64,000 bases of DNA from Phymorhynchus buccinoides (lineage: Eukaryota > Mollusca > Gastropoda > Neogastropoda > Raphitomidae): contig CM065683.1 of NCBI GenBank assembly GCA_017654935.2, positions 6,525,301 to 6,589,300 of the forward strand, in the 5' to 3' direction. The position numbers were made by a program, and so were the translations under genes. Under the pieces are notes generated by a model. The model was not told the DNA's origin and did no database searches. It worked only from the letters and a program-made list of their open reading frames with translations. This document shows, one piece after another, positions 59,101 through 62,029 of this stretch; position 1 is the stretch's first letter, and the number at the start of each line of letters is the position of its first letter.

Positions 59101-61495
59101 TTGCGAGGGAAACTCCTTAAAATTAAAAATTAAAAAAGGCTTGTATTGTGAAAATTTTGTGCAAACGATTTGGTCTAAACGCAGGCGGCCATTAGAAAAG
59201 AGACGACACACGCCTTCTCTTTAGGTGAAATAATTTTACTCCCAGCACCTCCGCCAAGGAGGAATCGCAGATTTGATGGTTTGATTTCTAGGAAAACAGA
59301 GCAAAGTGAGTGTTGCGATCTCTGTAAAGGGTGTTTTCCTGGTGATCTCGACATGTTTCTTACAAAAACTCATATGTCCGGGTCCACCTTCTCTTAAGAC
59401 TAATGGATTACTGCAACAGTCTCTTGGCTGGCTCACCAAAGTACCTTCTGGACAAGCTCCAGAAGGTCCAGAATAGTGCCGCCAGACTTGTCTGCAGAAC
59501 ATCTAGACGTCAACATGTCACTCCTCTGTTGCAGTCCCTCCACTGGCTCCCGGTTCAGTCGCATTGACTATAAGCTGGCTTCCATCTGTTTCTCTTCTGT
59601 CTCTGGTACTGGACCACAATATCTTTCTGACATTCTACACATCTACACCCCATCCCGTCAACTTCGTTCTTCTGCTGACACTCGTCTCTTCCGTGTTCCT
59701 TCTGTCAGAACAAAGTCCTTCGGTCAACGTTCTTTCTTCTTTCAGGGACCAACTGTCTGGAATACACTTCCCATCAATATCAGACACTTACCTTCAAATT
59801 CTTCCTTCAAGTCTGCTGTGAAGACGCACTTTTTTCAACGATCATAATTCTTCCCCCACCAATCCGCTCCTCTCCACCCCCTTGTACTCAGTTTCCGTGA
59901 AATGATGAAGTGGCTGTCACATGGCGTGCTCGCGCGTGCGCACATGTGTGTGTGCGTGTGCGTGTGTGTGTGTGCGTGTGCGCGCAAGCGTGTGTGTGTG
60001 TCTGTGTGTTTCTGTAACTTGTGTACCTTTTTCAAGATATGCGTTTTTGTTCATTTGTATATATGTACTTTTCTATATTCTACTCATGTAAAATTTATGT
60101 ATGTTCGTCATGTTCTGATTGTATAAGATAATTATATTCTATGTTGTATTTGTATTAAATATGTAAAGCGCTTAGAGCCCTAAATCAGAGAATAGGCGCT
60201 ATATAAATAATCATTATTATTAATACAGACAGACGGGTCTCACTTCTCCCTGGTGAAGAGGCCCTCCATGTACTCCCCCCACAGGGCCCAGGCCTTGACC
60301 AACTGACCCTTAACTCTCTTAGACTGATACAGACAGACGTGTCTCACTTCTCCCTGGTGAAGAGTCCCTCCATGTACTCCCCCCACAGGGCCCAGGCCTT
60401 GACCAACTGACCCTTAACTCTCTTAGACTGATACAGACAGACGGGTCTCACTTCTCCCTGGTGAAGAGTCCCTCCATGTACTCCCCCCACAGGGCCCAGG
60501 CCTTGACCAACTGACCCTTAACTCTCTTAGACTGATACAGACAGACGGGTCTCACTTCTCCCTGGTGAAGAGGCCCTCCATGTACTCCCCCCACAGGGCC
60601 CAGGCCTTGACCAACTGACCCTTAACTCTCTTAGACTGATACAGACAGACGTGTCTCACTTCTCCCTGGTGAAGAGTCCCTCCATATACTCCCTCCACAG
60701 GGCCCAGGCCTTGACCAACTGACCCTCAACTCTCTCAGACTGATACAGACAGACGGGTCTCACTTCTCCCTGGTGAAGAGGCCCTCCATGTACTCCCCCC
60801 ACAGGGCCCAGGCCTTGACCAACTGACCCTTAACTCTCTCAGACTGATACAGACAGACGGATCTCACTTCTCCCTGGTGAAGAGGCCCTCCATGTACTCC
60901 CTCCACAGGGCCCAGGCCTTGACCAACTGACCCTCAACTCTCTCAGACTAATACAGACAGACGTGTCTCACTTCTCCCTGGTGAAGAGGCCCTCCATGTA
61001 CTCCCTCCACAGGGCCCAGGCCTTGACCAACTGACCCTTAACTCTCTTAGACTGATACAGACAGACGGGTCTCACTTCTCCCTGGTGAAGAGGCCCTCCA
61101 TGTACTCCCCCCACAGGGCCCAGGCCTTGACCAACTGACCCTTAACTCTCTTAGACTGATACAGACAGACGTGTCTCACTTCTCCCTGGTGAAGAGTCCC
61201 TCCATATACTCCCTCCACAGGGCCCAGGCCTTCACCAACTGACCCTCAACTCTCTCAGACTAATACAGACAGACGTGTCTCACTTCTCCCTGGTGAAGAG
61301 GCCCTCCATGTACTCCCCCCACAAGGCCCAGGCCTTGACCAGGAGGTCGTGCAGCTGGCAGGCGGAGGAGAAGGCCTTGTTGGCCTCCTCCGAGCGGTTC
61401 ATCAGCGACAGGAACAGGCCCTTCAGTGCGTAGAACTCCGCTGTCATCTCTTTGCTGAAGTACTTGAGGTTTGTCGACTCAATCACCTCCAGGCC
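20431..61495 (-). CDS. TRRAP: TRRAP homologue, C-terminal 873 codons in 16 exons (5' part outside window)
   Basis: TRRAP is the giant PIKK-family pseudokinase scaffold that recruits SAGA and NuA4/TIP60 acetyltransferase complexes to transcription activators in the nucleus. Sixteen minus-strand exons join to 2622 nt with compatible phases. Residue ranges in the joined product: 1-240 end of the FAT domain; 241-345 an unusual low-complexity linker (Thr, Gly, Gln, Ala, Ser runs) then a conserved MWRCSRIMH block; 346-508 distal FAT helices; 509-802 PI3K-like domain; 803-873 end of the pseudokinase and FATC, finishing DPAWHPWL. The sequence is very close to vertebrate TRRAP as I remember it. Where active PIKKs have DRHxxN and DFG, this protein has a TRMNPDH...YFKFDLDE stretch (exon 13), so it lacks the catalytic residues, as TRRAP does. 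Vertebrate TRRAP is about 3830 residues, so roughly 77% of the protein is off the right edge. No frameshift or stop in any exon: the gene looks intact. Confidence 0.97.
20541..21304. other. TRRAP intron O part, AT-rich, nothing recognised
   Basis: AT-rich intron sequence; I see no repeat family or conserved ORF in it. A near-palindromic GATGCGATT/AATCGCATC phrase occurs at about 20690-20810. Confidence 0.4.
21309..21609. mobile_element. TTAA-flanked MITE, 301 bp
   Basis: TTAA at 21305-21308 and 21610-21613. Ends CCTCTTCACTGCCCCG and CAGCAGTGAAGGGG are inverted. Contains the doubled phrase CACGGAAATATCCGTCA / TACGGATATTTCCGTCA. piggyBac-like target; distinct in sequence from the CACCGCC family. 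Confidence 0.75.
21696..21801 (-). CDS. TRRAP: TRRAP exon O
   Basis: 106 nt coding [20 protein letters not shown] and [15 protein letters not shown]. Acceptor TGTCACACAG, donor GTGAGT. Confidence 0.93.
22178..22229. mobile_element. Left-end fragment of the CCCTTTCACCGCC MITE
   Basis: TTAA at 22174-22177 followed by 52 bp matching the MITE left end; it stops exactly where the exon N tandem copies begin. Confidence 0.7.
22232..22362. repeat. Exon-edge tandem copies at the exon N donor
   Basis: About 2.5 extra copies of the exon N 3' end (coding [12 protein letters not shown]) plus the GTAGGC donor and 20 bp of intron, unit about 68-70 bp. Copies differ by a few substitutions. Confidence 0.9.
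22363..22559 (-). CDS. TRRAP: TRRAP exon N, PI3K-like domain C-lobe
   Basis: 197 nt coding [40 protein letters not shown] and [16 protein letters not shown]. Acceptor GGCTCACCAG, donor GTAGGC. Two to three copies of its 3' end with the donor follow. Confidence 0.96.
22892..23337 (+). mobile_element. Inverted-core element, short copy
   Basis: About 446 bp. The left end (TAATCTATTCCACCCATACT, then GACCAACACTCAAAAC) and the right end (AGTAAGATTAATAAAAAATC) match the outer parts of the 6.2-kb element at 31938-38102 and of 63053-63963. It lies in the intron only about 33 bp from the exon M donor. Confidence 0.7.
23370..23511 (-). CDS. TRRAP: TRRAP exon M, degenerate catalytic loop
   Basis: 142 nt coding [40 protein letters not shown] and FDLDETS. 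This aligns with the catalytic and activation loops of PIKKs but lacks the D-R-H-x-x-N and D-F-G residues, which marks a pseudokinase. Acceptor TTGCTGCAG, donor GTGAGA. Confidence 0.96.
23540..23760 (+). repeat. Dispersed repeat with GGGACCCCCATTTGGGGG motif
   Basis: Starts GGGCTCCCAGGGACCCCC; a second copy of its start is at 42836-42900. The phrase GGACCCTCTA recurs several times inside. Family unknown. Confidence 0.6.
23775..24066. repeat. CA-rich minisatellite, about 43-46 bp unit
   Basis: Around six units with CACTGATACAAACACACA and CGTTTCACTACATCAC phrases. Confidence 0.9.
24150..24560. other. Intron sequence with alternating CA/CG tracts, nothing else recognised
   Basis: CA/CG purine-pyrimidine tracts at 24163-24248 (potential Z-DNA), flanked by two copies of TATCAGGACAACTACCCCCC (about 24075 and 24250). 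The rest is AT-rich without recognised features. Confidence 0.5.
24666..24960. repeat. Exon-edge tandem array at the exon L donor, 100-bp unit
   Basis: Units end at 24760, 24860 and 24960 (the genuine junction), with a partial one before. Each holds about 46 nt of exon L (coding [10 protein letters not shown]), its GTCAGT donor and about 54 bp of intron. Copies are almost identical. Confidence 0.92.
24961..25167 (-). CDS. TRRAP: TRRAP exon L, PI3K-like domain
   Basis: 207 nt coding [40 protein letters not shown] and [11 protein letters not shown]. Acceptor GTTTCCAG, donor GTCAGT. About 46 nt of its 3' end with the donor recur in 100-bp units downstream. Confidence 0.96.
25168..25600. repeat. 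Two short tandem arrays upstream of exon L
   Basis: At 25168-25290 a unit of about 42 bp (GAAAACGTTTGCAACAAAAC) repeats three times next to the acceptor; it supplies pyrimidine-rich minus-strand sequence. At 25425-25600 a unit of about 32 bp (AACAGGTCATTAAACAGGAA) repeats five times. Confidence 0.85.
25701..25817 (-). CDS. TRRAP: TRRAP exon K, PI3K-like domain
   Basis: 117 nt coding [20 protein letters not shown] and [19 protein letters not shown]. Acceptor TTTATTCAG, donor GTCAGT. Its first ~60 nt with the acceptor recur three times upstream in the intron. Confidence 0.96.
25818..26330. repeat. Exon-edge tandem array at the exon K acceptor, with ATC runs
   Basis: Three extra copies of the first ~60 nt of exon K (coding [18 protein letters not shown]) with the TTCAG acceptor, at about 25895, 26061 and 26233, separated by (ATC)n stretches of different length. 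Unit about 140-170 bp. Confidence 0.92.
26305..26531. repeat. (ATC)n microsatellite
   Basis: Imperfect ATC/TTC/ACC triplets adjoining exon J; open frames across it (poly-Asp, poly-Met) are artefacts. Confidence 0.95.
26553..26660 (-). CDS. TRRAP: TRRAP exon J, PI3K-like domain
   Basis: 108 nt coding [20 protein letters not shown] and [16 protein letters not shown]. Acceptor GATGTTCAG, donor GTGAGT. Flanked by ATC/CAT-rich sequence on the donor side. Confidence 0.96.
26694..27642. mobile_element. Harbinger-type MITE whose interior became a 125-bp tandem array
   Basis: Left end TAGGCCGTGTACACATATAA and right end TTCACATTAGACGCG reversed / CCCGGCCTTAG form related inverted termini with a TTA on each side, as for PIF/Harbinger MITEs. 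Between them a 125-bp unit (TATTCCATGCGGAAAC, AATCCATAAATAAGTGAAAC) is repeated seven times at about 26695, 26818, 26943, 27068, 27191, 27316 and 27449. Confidence 0.75.
27767..28050 (+). mobile_element. GAA-tailed SINE
   Basis: Starts CCCCCCGTGGGCATC, contains CTTCTGGAAGTTCTGTGCTT, ends ACAGGAAACTGTCTGAAGAA. Slightly deleted internally. Confidence 0.8.
28201..28579. mobile_element. TTAA-flanked MITE with ~75-bp TIRs
   Basis: TTAA at 28197-28200 and 28580-28583. The arms run from CCCTCTTAGCACTGCGTATA to ACTGCAGAAACGTCAACC and back as GGTTGACGTTTCTGCAGT to TATACGCAGTGCCCAGAGGG, with few mismatches. It lies 20 bp from the exon I donor. piggyBac-like. Confidence 0.88.
28604..28711 (-). CDS. TRRAP: TRRAP exon I, start of PI3K-like domain
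   Basis: 108 nt, phase 0 both ends, coding [20 protein letters not shown] and [17 protein letters not shown] chose the acceptor GATCAG|CACAGT because it gives phase 0 and the conserved HYY; a CACAG acceptor five bases on would break the frame. Donor GTGAGC. Confidence 0.94.
28748..28912 (+). mobile_element. GAA-tailed SINE, 5' half
   Basis: CCCCATGGGGGTACCGGG start and TTCTGGAAGTTCTGTGCTTG; truncated near 28912. Confidence 0.75.
28913..29317. other. Unassigned intron sequence
   Basis: A short (GTCT)n run at 28950-28980; otherwise no recognised feature. Confidence 0.4.
29318..29405 (-). mobile_element. LINE/SINE 3' tail (GCGCTTTA type)
   Basis: (AAT)n followed by TTATATAGCGCTTTACCTCA and AAAGCGCTTTACAATGA, the reverse complement of the 3' terminus seen at 60160-60220. 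Confidence 0.6.
29603..30182. repeat. 74-bp tandem array, about eight copies
   Basis: Unit contains AAGCCCATAGTACATTATGG, ACCCAGCACCACAAAAGGGA and TCTCATCAGCTAGTTTCTCA. Almost identical copies, differing mainly at a CAT/TTA and a GGG/GCG position. Not at an exon edge. Confidence 0.95.
30183..30813. other. Unassigned intron sequence
   Basis: T/G-rich homopolymer stretches at 30648-30712. The phrase TTAATGTCCCTT near 30522 is the inverse of a phrase in the preceding array, so the array may belong to a larger element. Confidence 0.4.
30814..31050. mobile_element. TTAA MITE, CCCTTTCACCGCC family
   Basis: TTAA at 30810-30813; ends CCCTTTCACCGCCAATG and GGTTGGCGGCGAAAGGG; 237 bp. Confidence 0.85.
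31045..31335 (+). mobile_element. CR1-like LINE 3' fragment
   Basis: The plus strand reads [20 protein letters not shown], a stop, then [20 protein letters not shown] and [18 protein letters not shown], the C-terminal region of CR1-type ORF2. Truncated at a (GT)n tract. Confidence 0.7.
31349..31429. repeat. (GT)n microsatellite
   Basis: Nearly pure GT run; another short one at 31521-31535. Confidence 0.95.
33480..35990. repeat. Diverged internal duplications of the large element
   Basis: GTGGCCGGACCGGGCCA followed by ACACGCTGCTACGCCC occurs at about 33486 and 35950. A block with GACTCAAAGAGCCTGAAAAC and CCCTTGAGGGCTTT occurs at about 34615-34735 and again at 35630-35745. A further pair is near 34140 and 35215. 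They indicate an old tandem duplication of about 1 kb inside the element. Confidence 0.7.
34892..34926. repeat. Poly-A tract inside the large element
   Basis: About 35 consecutive A residues at the boundary of the internal duplication. Confidence 0.95.
36380..37080. repeat. GC-rich block with repeated GGCCTCC phrases
   Basis: The phrase CCTCCCACCGAGGGAGGCCC recurs at about 36508, 36602 and 36749, with many GAGGCC/GGCCTC palindromes between. Proline/arginine/glycine-rich open frames in both directions follow from the composition. Confidence 0.85.
38240..38340 (+). mobile_element. LINE/SINE 3' tail with (ATTG)n
   Basis: TTTCCTTGTTTTAATGATGG, ACAATAAATG then (ATTG)4, a typical retroposon tail. 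Confidence 0.5.
38664..38847 (-). CDS. TRRAP: TRRAP exon H
   Basis: 184 nt coding [40 protein letters not shown] and [11 protein letters not shown]. Acceptor TTCCCACAG, donor GTATGT. No tandem array at either edge. Confidence 0.96.
39060..39270 (+). mobile_element. Possible piggyBac-derived coding remnant and retroposon tail
   Basis: 39068-39155 reads [20 protein letters not shown] then RDFEAF, similar in style to acidic N-termini of piggyBac-type proteins. The same DNA recurs at 54340-54410, so it is dispersed. It is followed at 39220-39275 by ATAAGCGCTATATAAATTGT and (TTA)n, the same tail as the LINE ending near 60220. Confidence 0.35.
39276..40320. other. Unassigned intron sequence
   Basis: Nothing recognised; a 65-codon plus-strand ORF at 39520 has no visible domain. 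Confidence 0.4.
40327..40460. repeat. GT/G-rich simple sequence
   Basis: GTGT tracts interrupted by G runs; a poly-C/T rich stretch follows at 40730-40845. Confidence 0.85.
40620..40740 (-). mobile_element. CAA-tailed SINE-like repeat fragment
   Basis: The minus strand reads GAGGGTGTGGCTGCCTAGTC and TAATGTTCTCATCCATAGCT, matching copies at 14.7 and 17.5 kb. Confidence 0.55.
41040..41520. repeat. Duplicated ~290-bp segment
   Basis: The block TTGTGTTTCTTTTCGGTAAT, GACGGATCGTGTCGAGCATA, CAACAAAATCCATAAGA is present at about 41080-41230 and again at 41400-41525, with the flank TATTTGGTTAAATATCAGT also doubled (40925 and 41250). Within the first copy a 42-bp piece is itself doubled. Nothing coding. 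Confidence 0.75.
41807..42146. repeat. Exon-edge tandem array at the exon G donor, ~84-bp unit
   Basis: Four extra copies (junctions near 41806, 41888, 41972 and 42057) of the last ~29 nt of exon G (coding FTTDFNF), its GTGAGT donor and about 55 bp of intron. The genuine junction is at 42146/42147. Confidence 0.93.
42147..42354 (-). CDS. TRRAP: TRRAP exon G
   Basis: 208 nt coding [40 protein letters not shown] and [14 protein letters not shown]. Acceptor CCCTGCCAG, donor GTGAGT. The last ~29 nt plus donor are copied four times downstream. Confidence 0.96.
42364..42840 (-). mobile_element. L2-like LINE 3' end
   Basis: The (AAT)n / GCGC tail starts at 42368. The minus strand then reads [20 protein letters not shown] and [10 protein letters not shown], the conserved ORF2 C-terminus. 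A CA tract (42490-42570) lies in the 3' UTR. Confidence 0.7.
42904..43070. repeat. Exon-edge tandem copies at the exon F donor
   Basis: Two extra copies (about 42912 and 42991) of the last ~25 nt of exon F (coding FENRNC), its GTGAGT donor and a G-rich spacer, unit about 75 bp. Confidence 0.9.
43071..43170 (-). CDS. TRRAP: TRRAP exon F
   Basis: 100 nt coding [20 protein letters not shown] and [13 protein letters not shown]. Acceptor GTCCCGCAG, donor GTGAGT. Confidence 0.95.
43345..43510 (+). mobile_element. GAA-tailed SINE fragment
   Basis: Carries ATCAGCACCTTTGGGTGTTT and CACCTTCTGGAAGTTCTGTG; the rest is lost where the next array begins. Confidence 0.55.
43511..44460. repeat. Exon-edge tandem array at the exon E donor, ~86-91-bp unit
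   Basis: Ten extra copies (junctions near 43577, 43666, 43757, 43841, 43928, 44018, 44108, 44189, 44278 and 44368) of the exon E 3' end (coding [10 protein letters not shown] with changes), its GTGTGT donor and about 55 bp of intron. The genuine junction is at 44460/44461. Confidence 0.93.
44461..44771 (-). CDS. TRRAP: TRRAP exon E, low-complexity linker plus MWRCSRIMH block
   Basis: 311 nt. The first two thirds code Ala/Thr-, Gly/Ser-, Gln-, Pro- and Ala-rich runs ([25 protein letters not shown], poly-Ala, SSSSSS). The last third is strictly conserved: [20 protein letters not shown] then [10 protein letters not shown]. Acceptor CTGCACAG, donor GTGTGT. Repetitive codons make the first part prone to length polymorphism. 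Confidence 0.93.
44810..45085 (-). mobile_element. L2-like LINE 3' end
   Basis: Starts with (AAT)n and TTTCTTTAGCGCCTTT. On the minus strand [14 protein letters not shown] then [10 protein letters not shown] gives the ORF2 C-terminus. Confidence 0.65.
45328..45565. mobile_element. Foldback MITE with ~100-nt arms
   Basis: CGATGGCTTAGAGTCAAAAC followed by GGACTATCTTTAGATAGTCC pairs with the inverted copy at 45505-45565; pairing continues inward through AACTTGT...AAAGACTGCA to a ~40-nt loop. It contains the internal palindrome GGACTATCTTTAGATAGTCC in each arm. No ORF. Confidence 0.85.
45717..45787. mobile_element. Right-end remnant of the GGGTGCACCC TTAA element
   Basis: AGCGATCTCGACATATATTT and CATCCGTGTGCCCC followed by TTAA (45788-45791) match the right arm of the element at 17911-18462. 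Confidence 0.6.
46243..46322 (-). mobile_element. LINE/SINE 3' tail
   Basis: (AAT)n then GTATTTCATATAGCCGCTAA and GATGCGCTTTACAAAAG. Confidence 0.5.
46337..46465. mobile_element. 129-bp MITE with ~25-nt TIRs
   Basis: TTTAAAGACCCCCCACGTCA and TGACGTGGTGGGTCTTTAAA are inverted ends; a further inner pair (CCCTCTTAT / ATAAGAGGG) extends the hairpin. Confidence 0.8.
46466..47440. other. Unassigned intron sequence
   Basis: Contains a CT tract near 46730 and a doubled phrase (ACCATCAAAAAAGCTGAAA at about 47338 and 47380). Otherwise nothing recognised. Confidence 0.4.
47443..47683. mobile_element. TTAA MITE, CCCTTTCACCGCC family, inverted
   Basis: TTAA at 47439-47442 and 47684-47687; the right end ACATTGGCGGTGAAGGGG corresponds to the left end of the copies at 19.8 and 30.8 kb. 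Confidence 0.82.
47723..48075 (+). mobile_element. tRNA-derived SINE
   Basis: The head GAGTGGCACAGAGGTAACGT (box A region) and CCGAGTTCAACCCTGG (box B) is followed by a ~270-bp body shared with 50485-50850 and 13135-13458. Ends near a TA dinucleotide where a pogo-like MITE is inserted. Confidence 0.82.
48078..48638. mobile_element. pogo/Tigger-like MITE, 561 bp, TA target
   Basis: TA on each side (48076-48077, 48639-48640). Ends CAGTGGAATCCGTTTAATTG and CCGATTAAGCGGATTCCACTG are inverted, and the ATCGGCCA phrase is repeated near both ends. CAGTGG termini with TA duplication are typical of the pogo branch of Tc1/mariner. No transposase. Confidence 0.85.
49030..49156. repeat. CA microsatellite with GAGTG punctuation
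   Basis: (CA)n blocks separated by AGAGTG, about five units of 24-28 bp. Confidence 0.95.
49268..50470. repeat. 52-bp minisatellite, about 23 copies
   Basis: Unit GACAGAGAAAACCCTTGACA plus GAGTGACAAACAGCCGAGAC plus ACTGACAACATA. Copies differ at a few positions (TTG/TCG, GTG/GCG, CCG/CTG). It is homologous to the array at 51093-52127, from which a SINE-bearing 620-bp segment separates it. The minus strand has no stop codon in all three frames over most of its length. Confidence 0.95.
50485..50855 (+). mobile_element. tRNA-derived SINE
   Basis: Best copy of the family: GAGTGGCACAGTGGTAGCGC (box A) and CCCGAGTTCGAACCTGGG (box B) are close to pol III consensus. The body is shared with 47723-48075 and the 3' end is TGTGACTATAAAGTACC. 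It sits between the two related minisatellites. Confidence 0.87.
51093..52127. repeat. Exon-edge tandem array at the exon D donor, ~57-68-bp unit
   Basis: About 17 units with GAAAGAAACCCTCGACAGAG, CGACAAACAGCC and GAGACACTGACAACACACAG. On the minus strand each unit contains GTCAGTGTCTC, identical to the genuine exon D donor (52127-52117), so the true donor is the edge of the array. All three minus frames are free of stops for about 1 kb. Confidence 0.93.
52128..52301 (-). CDS. TRRAP: TRRAP exon D, variable Ser/Pro/Ala-rich linker
   Basis: 174 nt coding [20 protein letters not shown] then [20 protein letters not shown] and [10 protein letters not shown]. It is weakly conserved, as expected for this flexible segment between FAT helices, but phase fits on both sides (C|AC in, G|AC out). 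Donor is GTCAGT. The intron array starts at the donor itself, and the exon frame stays open into it. Confidence 0.85.
52302..52714. other. Unassigned intron sequence
   Basis: Short (AAT)n at 52376-52392; nothing else recognised. Confidence 0.4.
52715..52850 (-). mobile_element. LINE/SINE 3' tail
   Basis: (AAT)n then CAATCTTATATAGCGCTCTT and TCCTCAGAGCGCTTTACAAA. Confidence 0.55.
53055..53857. mobile_element. pogo/Tigger-like element, 803 bp, TA target
   Basis: Ends CAGTGGTACCCCTCTAATAA and the inverted TTATTAGAGGGGTACCACTG, with TA on each side (53053-53054, 53858-53859). Subterminal repeats of the AATAAGAC type follow. No transposase ORF found, so a non-autonomous derivative. Confidence 0.88.
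54010..54140 (+). mobile_element. Retroposon tail with (CTTGA)n
   Basis: A 33-bp phrase (CTACTCTTAGTTTAAAGCTC) is doubled, followed by GATGCCTTGACTTGACTTGA. Related to the (CAAGT)n tail at 61697-61760. Confidence 0.5.
54195..54330 (+). mobile_element. Possible SINE fragment
   Basis: GGTAAAGGTAAAGGTGTCCC followed by a GC-richer body; (GGTAAA)n at a retroposon start is suggestive only. Confidence 0.3.
54647..54795 (-). CDS. TRRAP: TRRAP exon C, FAT domain
   Basis: 149 nt coding [20 protein letters not shown] and [20 protein letters not shown]. Acceptor TGTGCCCAG, donor GTGAGT. The acceptor side is followed by a 45-55-bp tandem array. Confidence 0.95.
54796..55586. repeat. Exon-edge tandem array at the exon C acceptor, 45-55-bp unit
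   Basis: About 16 units, each with the acceptor region (minus TGATGTGCCCAG then GATCC), so each duplicates the 3' splice site and first five exon bases. Four 55-bp units lie nearest the exon and 45-bp units follow. One more unit stands at 56876-56925 beyond an inserted transposon. Confidence 0.93.
55587..56874. mobile_element. 1.29-kb DNA transposon inserted into the exon C array
   Basis: Ends CAGTGTTGATTCTAG and CTAGAATCAACACTG are perfect 15-bp inverted repeats, flanked by ATATC on both sides (55582-55586, 56875-56879), a 5-bp target duplication of array sequence. Inside: a GGGAGCCC/GGGCTCCC palindromic start, a (GA)n tract and GC-richer single-copy sequence. No transposase recognised; family uncertain. 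Confidence 0.88.
56044..56096. repeat. (GA)n microsatellite
   Basis: About 26 GA dinucleotides within the inserted transposon. Confidence 0.95.
57000..57110 (-). mobile_element. tRNA-like SINE head
   Basis: The minus strand reads GGTGGCAGAGTGGTTAAAAC (box A) and CTGGTTCAAATCCCGGCATC (box B), resembling a class II (Leu/Ser-type) tRNA with an extended variable region. No paired acceptor stem; more likely a SINE than a functional tRNA. Confidence 0.55.
57160..57425. repeat. GT-rich microsatellite with AA punctuation
   Basis: (GT)n broken by TAAG and AAATG phrases over 260 bp, ending about 30 bp before the exon B donor. Confidence 0.95.
57455..57643 (-). CDS. TRRAP: TRRAP exon B, FAT domain
   Basis: 189 nt coding [34 protein letters not shown] and [13 protein letters not shown]. 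Acceptor TTCCCGCAG, donor GTGAGT. The first ~20 nt are copied into the adjacent intron array. Confidence 0.95.
57644..58775. repeat. Exon-edge tandem array at the exon B acceptor, ~62-bp unit
   Basis: About 18 units with GATGATTACACATTCTGCAT and TGGTGTTAAAACGG. The units nearest the exon also carry the acceptor and the first ~20 nt of exon B (minus CAGAACCATGTCTCA and GGGAGTTT); in distal units that part is shortened. Confidence 0.92.
58840..59393. mobile_element. piggyBac-type element, second copy of the GGGTGCACCC family
   Basis: TTAA at 58836-58839 and 59394-59397. Left arm GGGGCACCCTGACAGATGAG, right arm CTCATATGTCCGGGTCCACC; inverted pairing extends over 100 nt through CACTTTGCTCTGGTTTCCTA. 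Confidence 0.85.
59398..60222 (+). mobile_element. L2-like LINE, 3' end with 3' UTR
   Basis: The plus strand codes [28 protein letters not shown] and LHWLPV in one frame. The continuation after a frameshift at 59476-59847 has [35 protein letters not shown] and [14 protein letters not shown] then stop. The UTR includes a GT tract (59940-60010) and ends TAGGCGCTATATAAATAATC (TTA)n. A 5'-truncated, fairly young copy. Confidence 0.85.
60230..61283. repeat. Exon-edge tandem array at the exon A donor, ~104-bp unit
   Basis: Ten extra copies, then the genuine exon. Each holds the last ~59 nt of exon A (coding [16 protein letters not shown]), its GTGAGA donor and about 45 bp of intron with CTGTCTGTATCAGTCTAAGA. 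The exon part is nearly invariant; a few silent-type changes (TAC/TAT, GGG/AGG) mark two sub-variants. Confidence 0.95.
61284..61495 (-). CDS. TRRAP: TRRAP exon A (first in window), FAT domain
   Basis: Codes [17 protein letters not shown], then [20 protein letters not shown] and [16 protein letters not shown]. Acceptor ..CGAAACAG before 61495, donor GTGAGA after 61284. 212 nt: starts in phase 0 and leaves two bases. The last 59 nt with the donor are the seed of the array at 60240-61283. Confidence 0.95.
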
Positions 61496-61689
61496 CTGTT
61501 TCGAACAAGAAGCTGGACAACTTGAGGAGCATGTGGGAAATGGAACGTAATAGTATTACATTTTTGGTCAATAAGATTTTTGAACATATCTTAGTGATGA
61601 TGCATTCAGCTTCATTAGAAAGAATTTTCCATGCAGTTATTACTCTGTTAGTAAAAAAAGTTCTTTGAGTGAGTGAGTGAGTGAGTGAG

Positions 61690-61765
61690 TGAGTGTGTGT
61701 CAAGTCAAGTCAAAATGATCTTTATTGAGGATAAAGGAGTAAGCTTGACAGCTTTTTTCCATCCT
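61690..61765 (-). mobile_element. Retroposon tail with (CAAGT)n
   Basis: (GTGA)n then CAAGTCAAGTCAAAATGATC and TTTATTGAGGATAAAGGAG. Confidence 0.5.
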
Positions 61766-61876
61766 GTCCTCAGAATGAAAAGTAATACGAAAGCAACTCG
61801 AAAAATAACTCAACATGCAAAACAAAACATTCCAAACTACTAAACATTAGCCTAATAATATAACTCATTGAAATAA

Positions 61877-61879
61877 CAC

Positions 61880-61922
<43 letters not shown>
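61877..61922. repeat. (GT)n microsatellite
   Basis: Pure GT run followed by GAGAGTGAGTG. Confidence 0.95.
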
Positions 61923-61929
<7 letters not shown>

Positions 61930-62029
61930 TGAGTGAATGCGTGCGTGCATGTTTTCATTCTTGTTCAATTTCTTTATTATGTATTGAATTTCATTGTTTT
62001 GTTATACATTTGTTTTTCCAATGTCAGTA

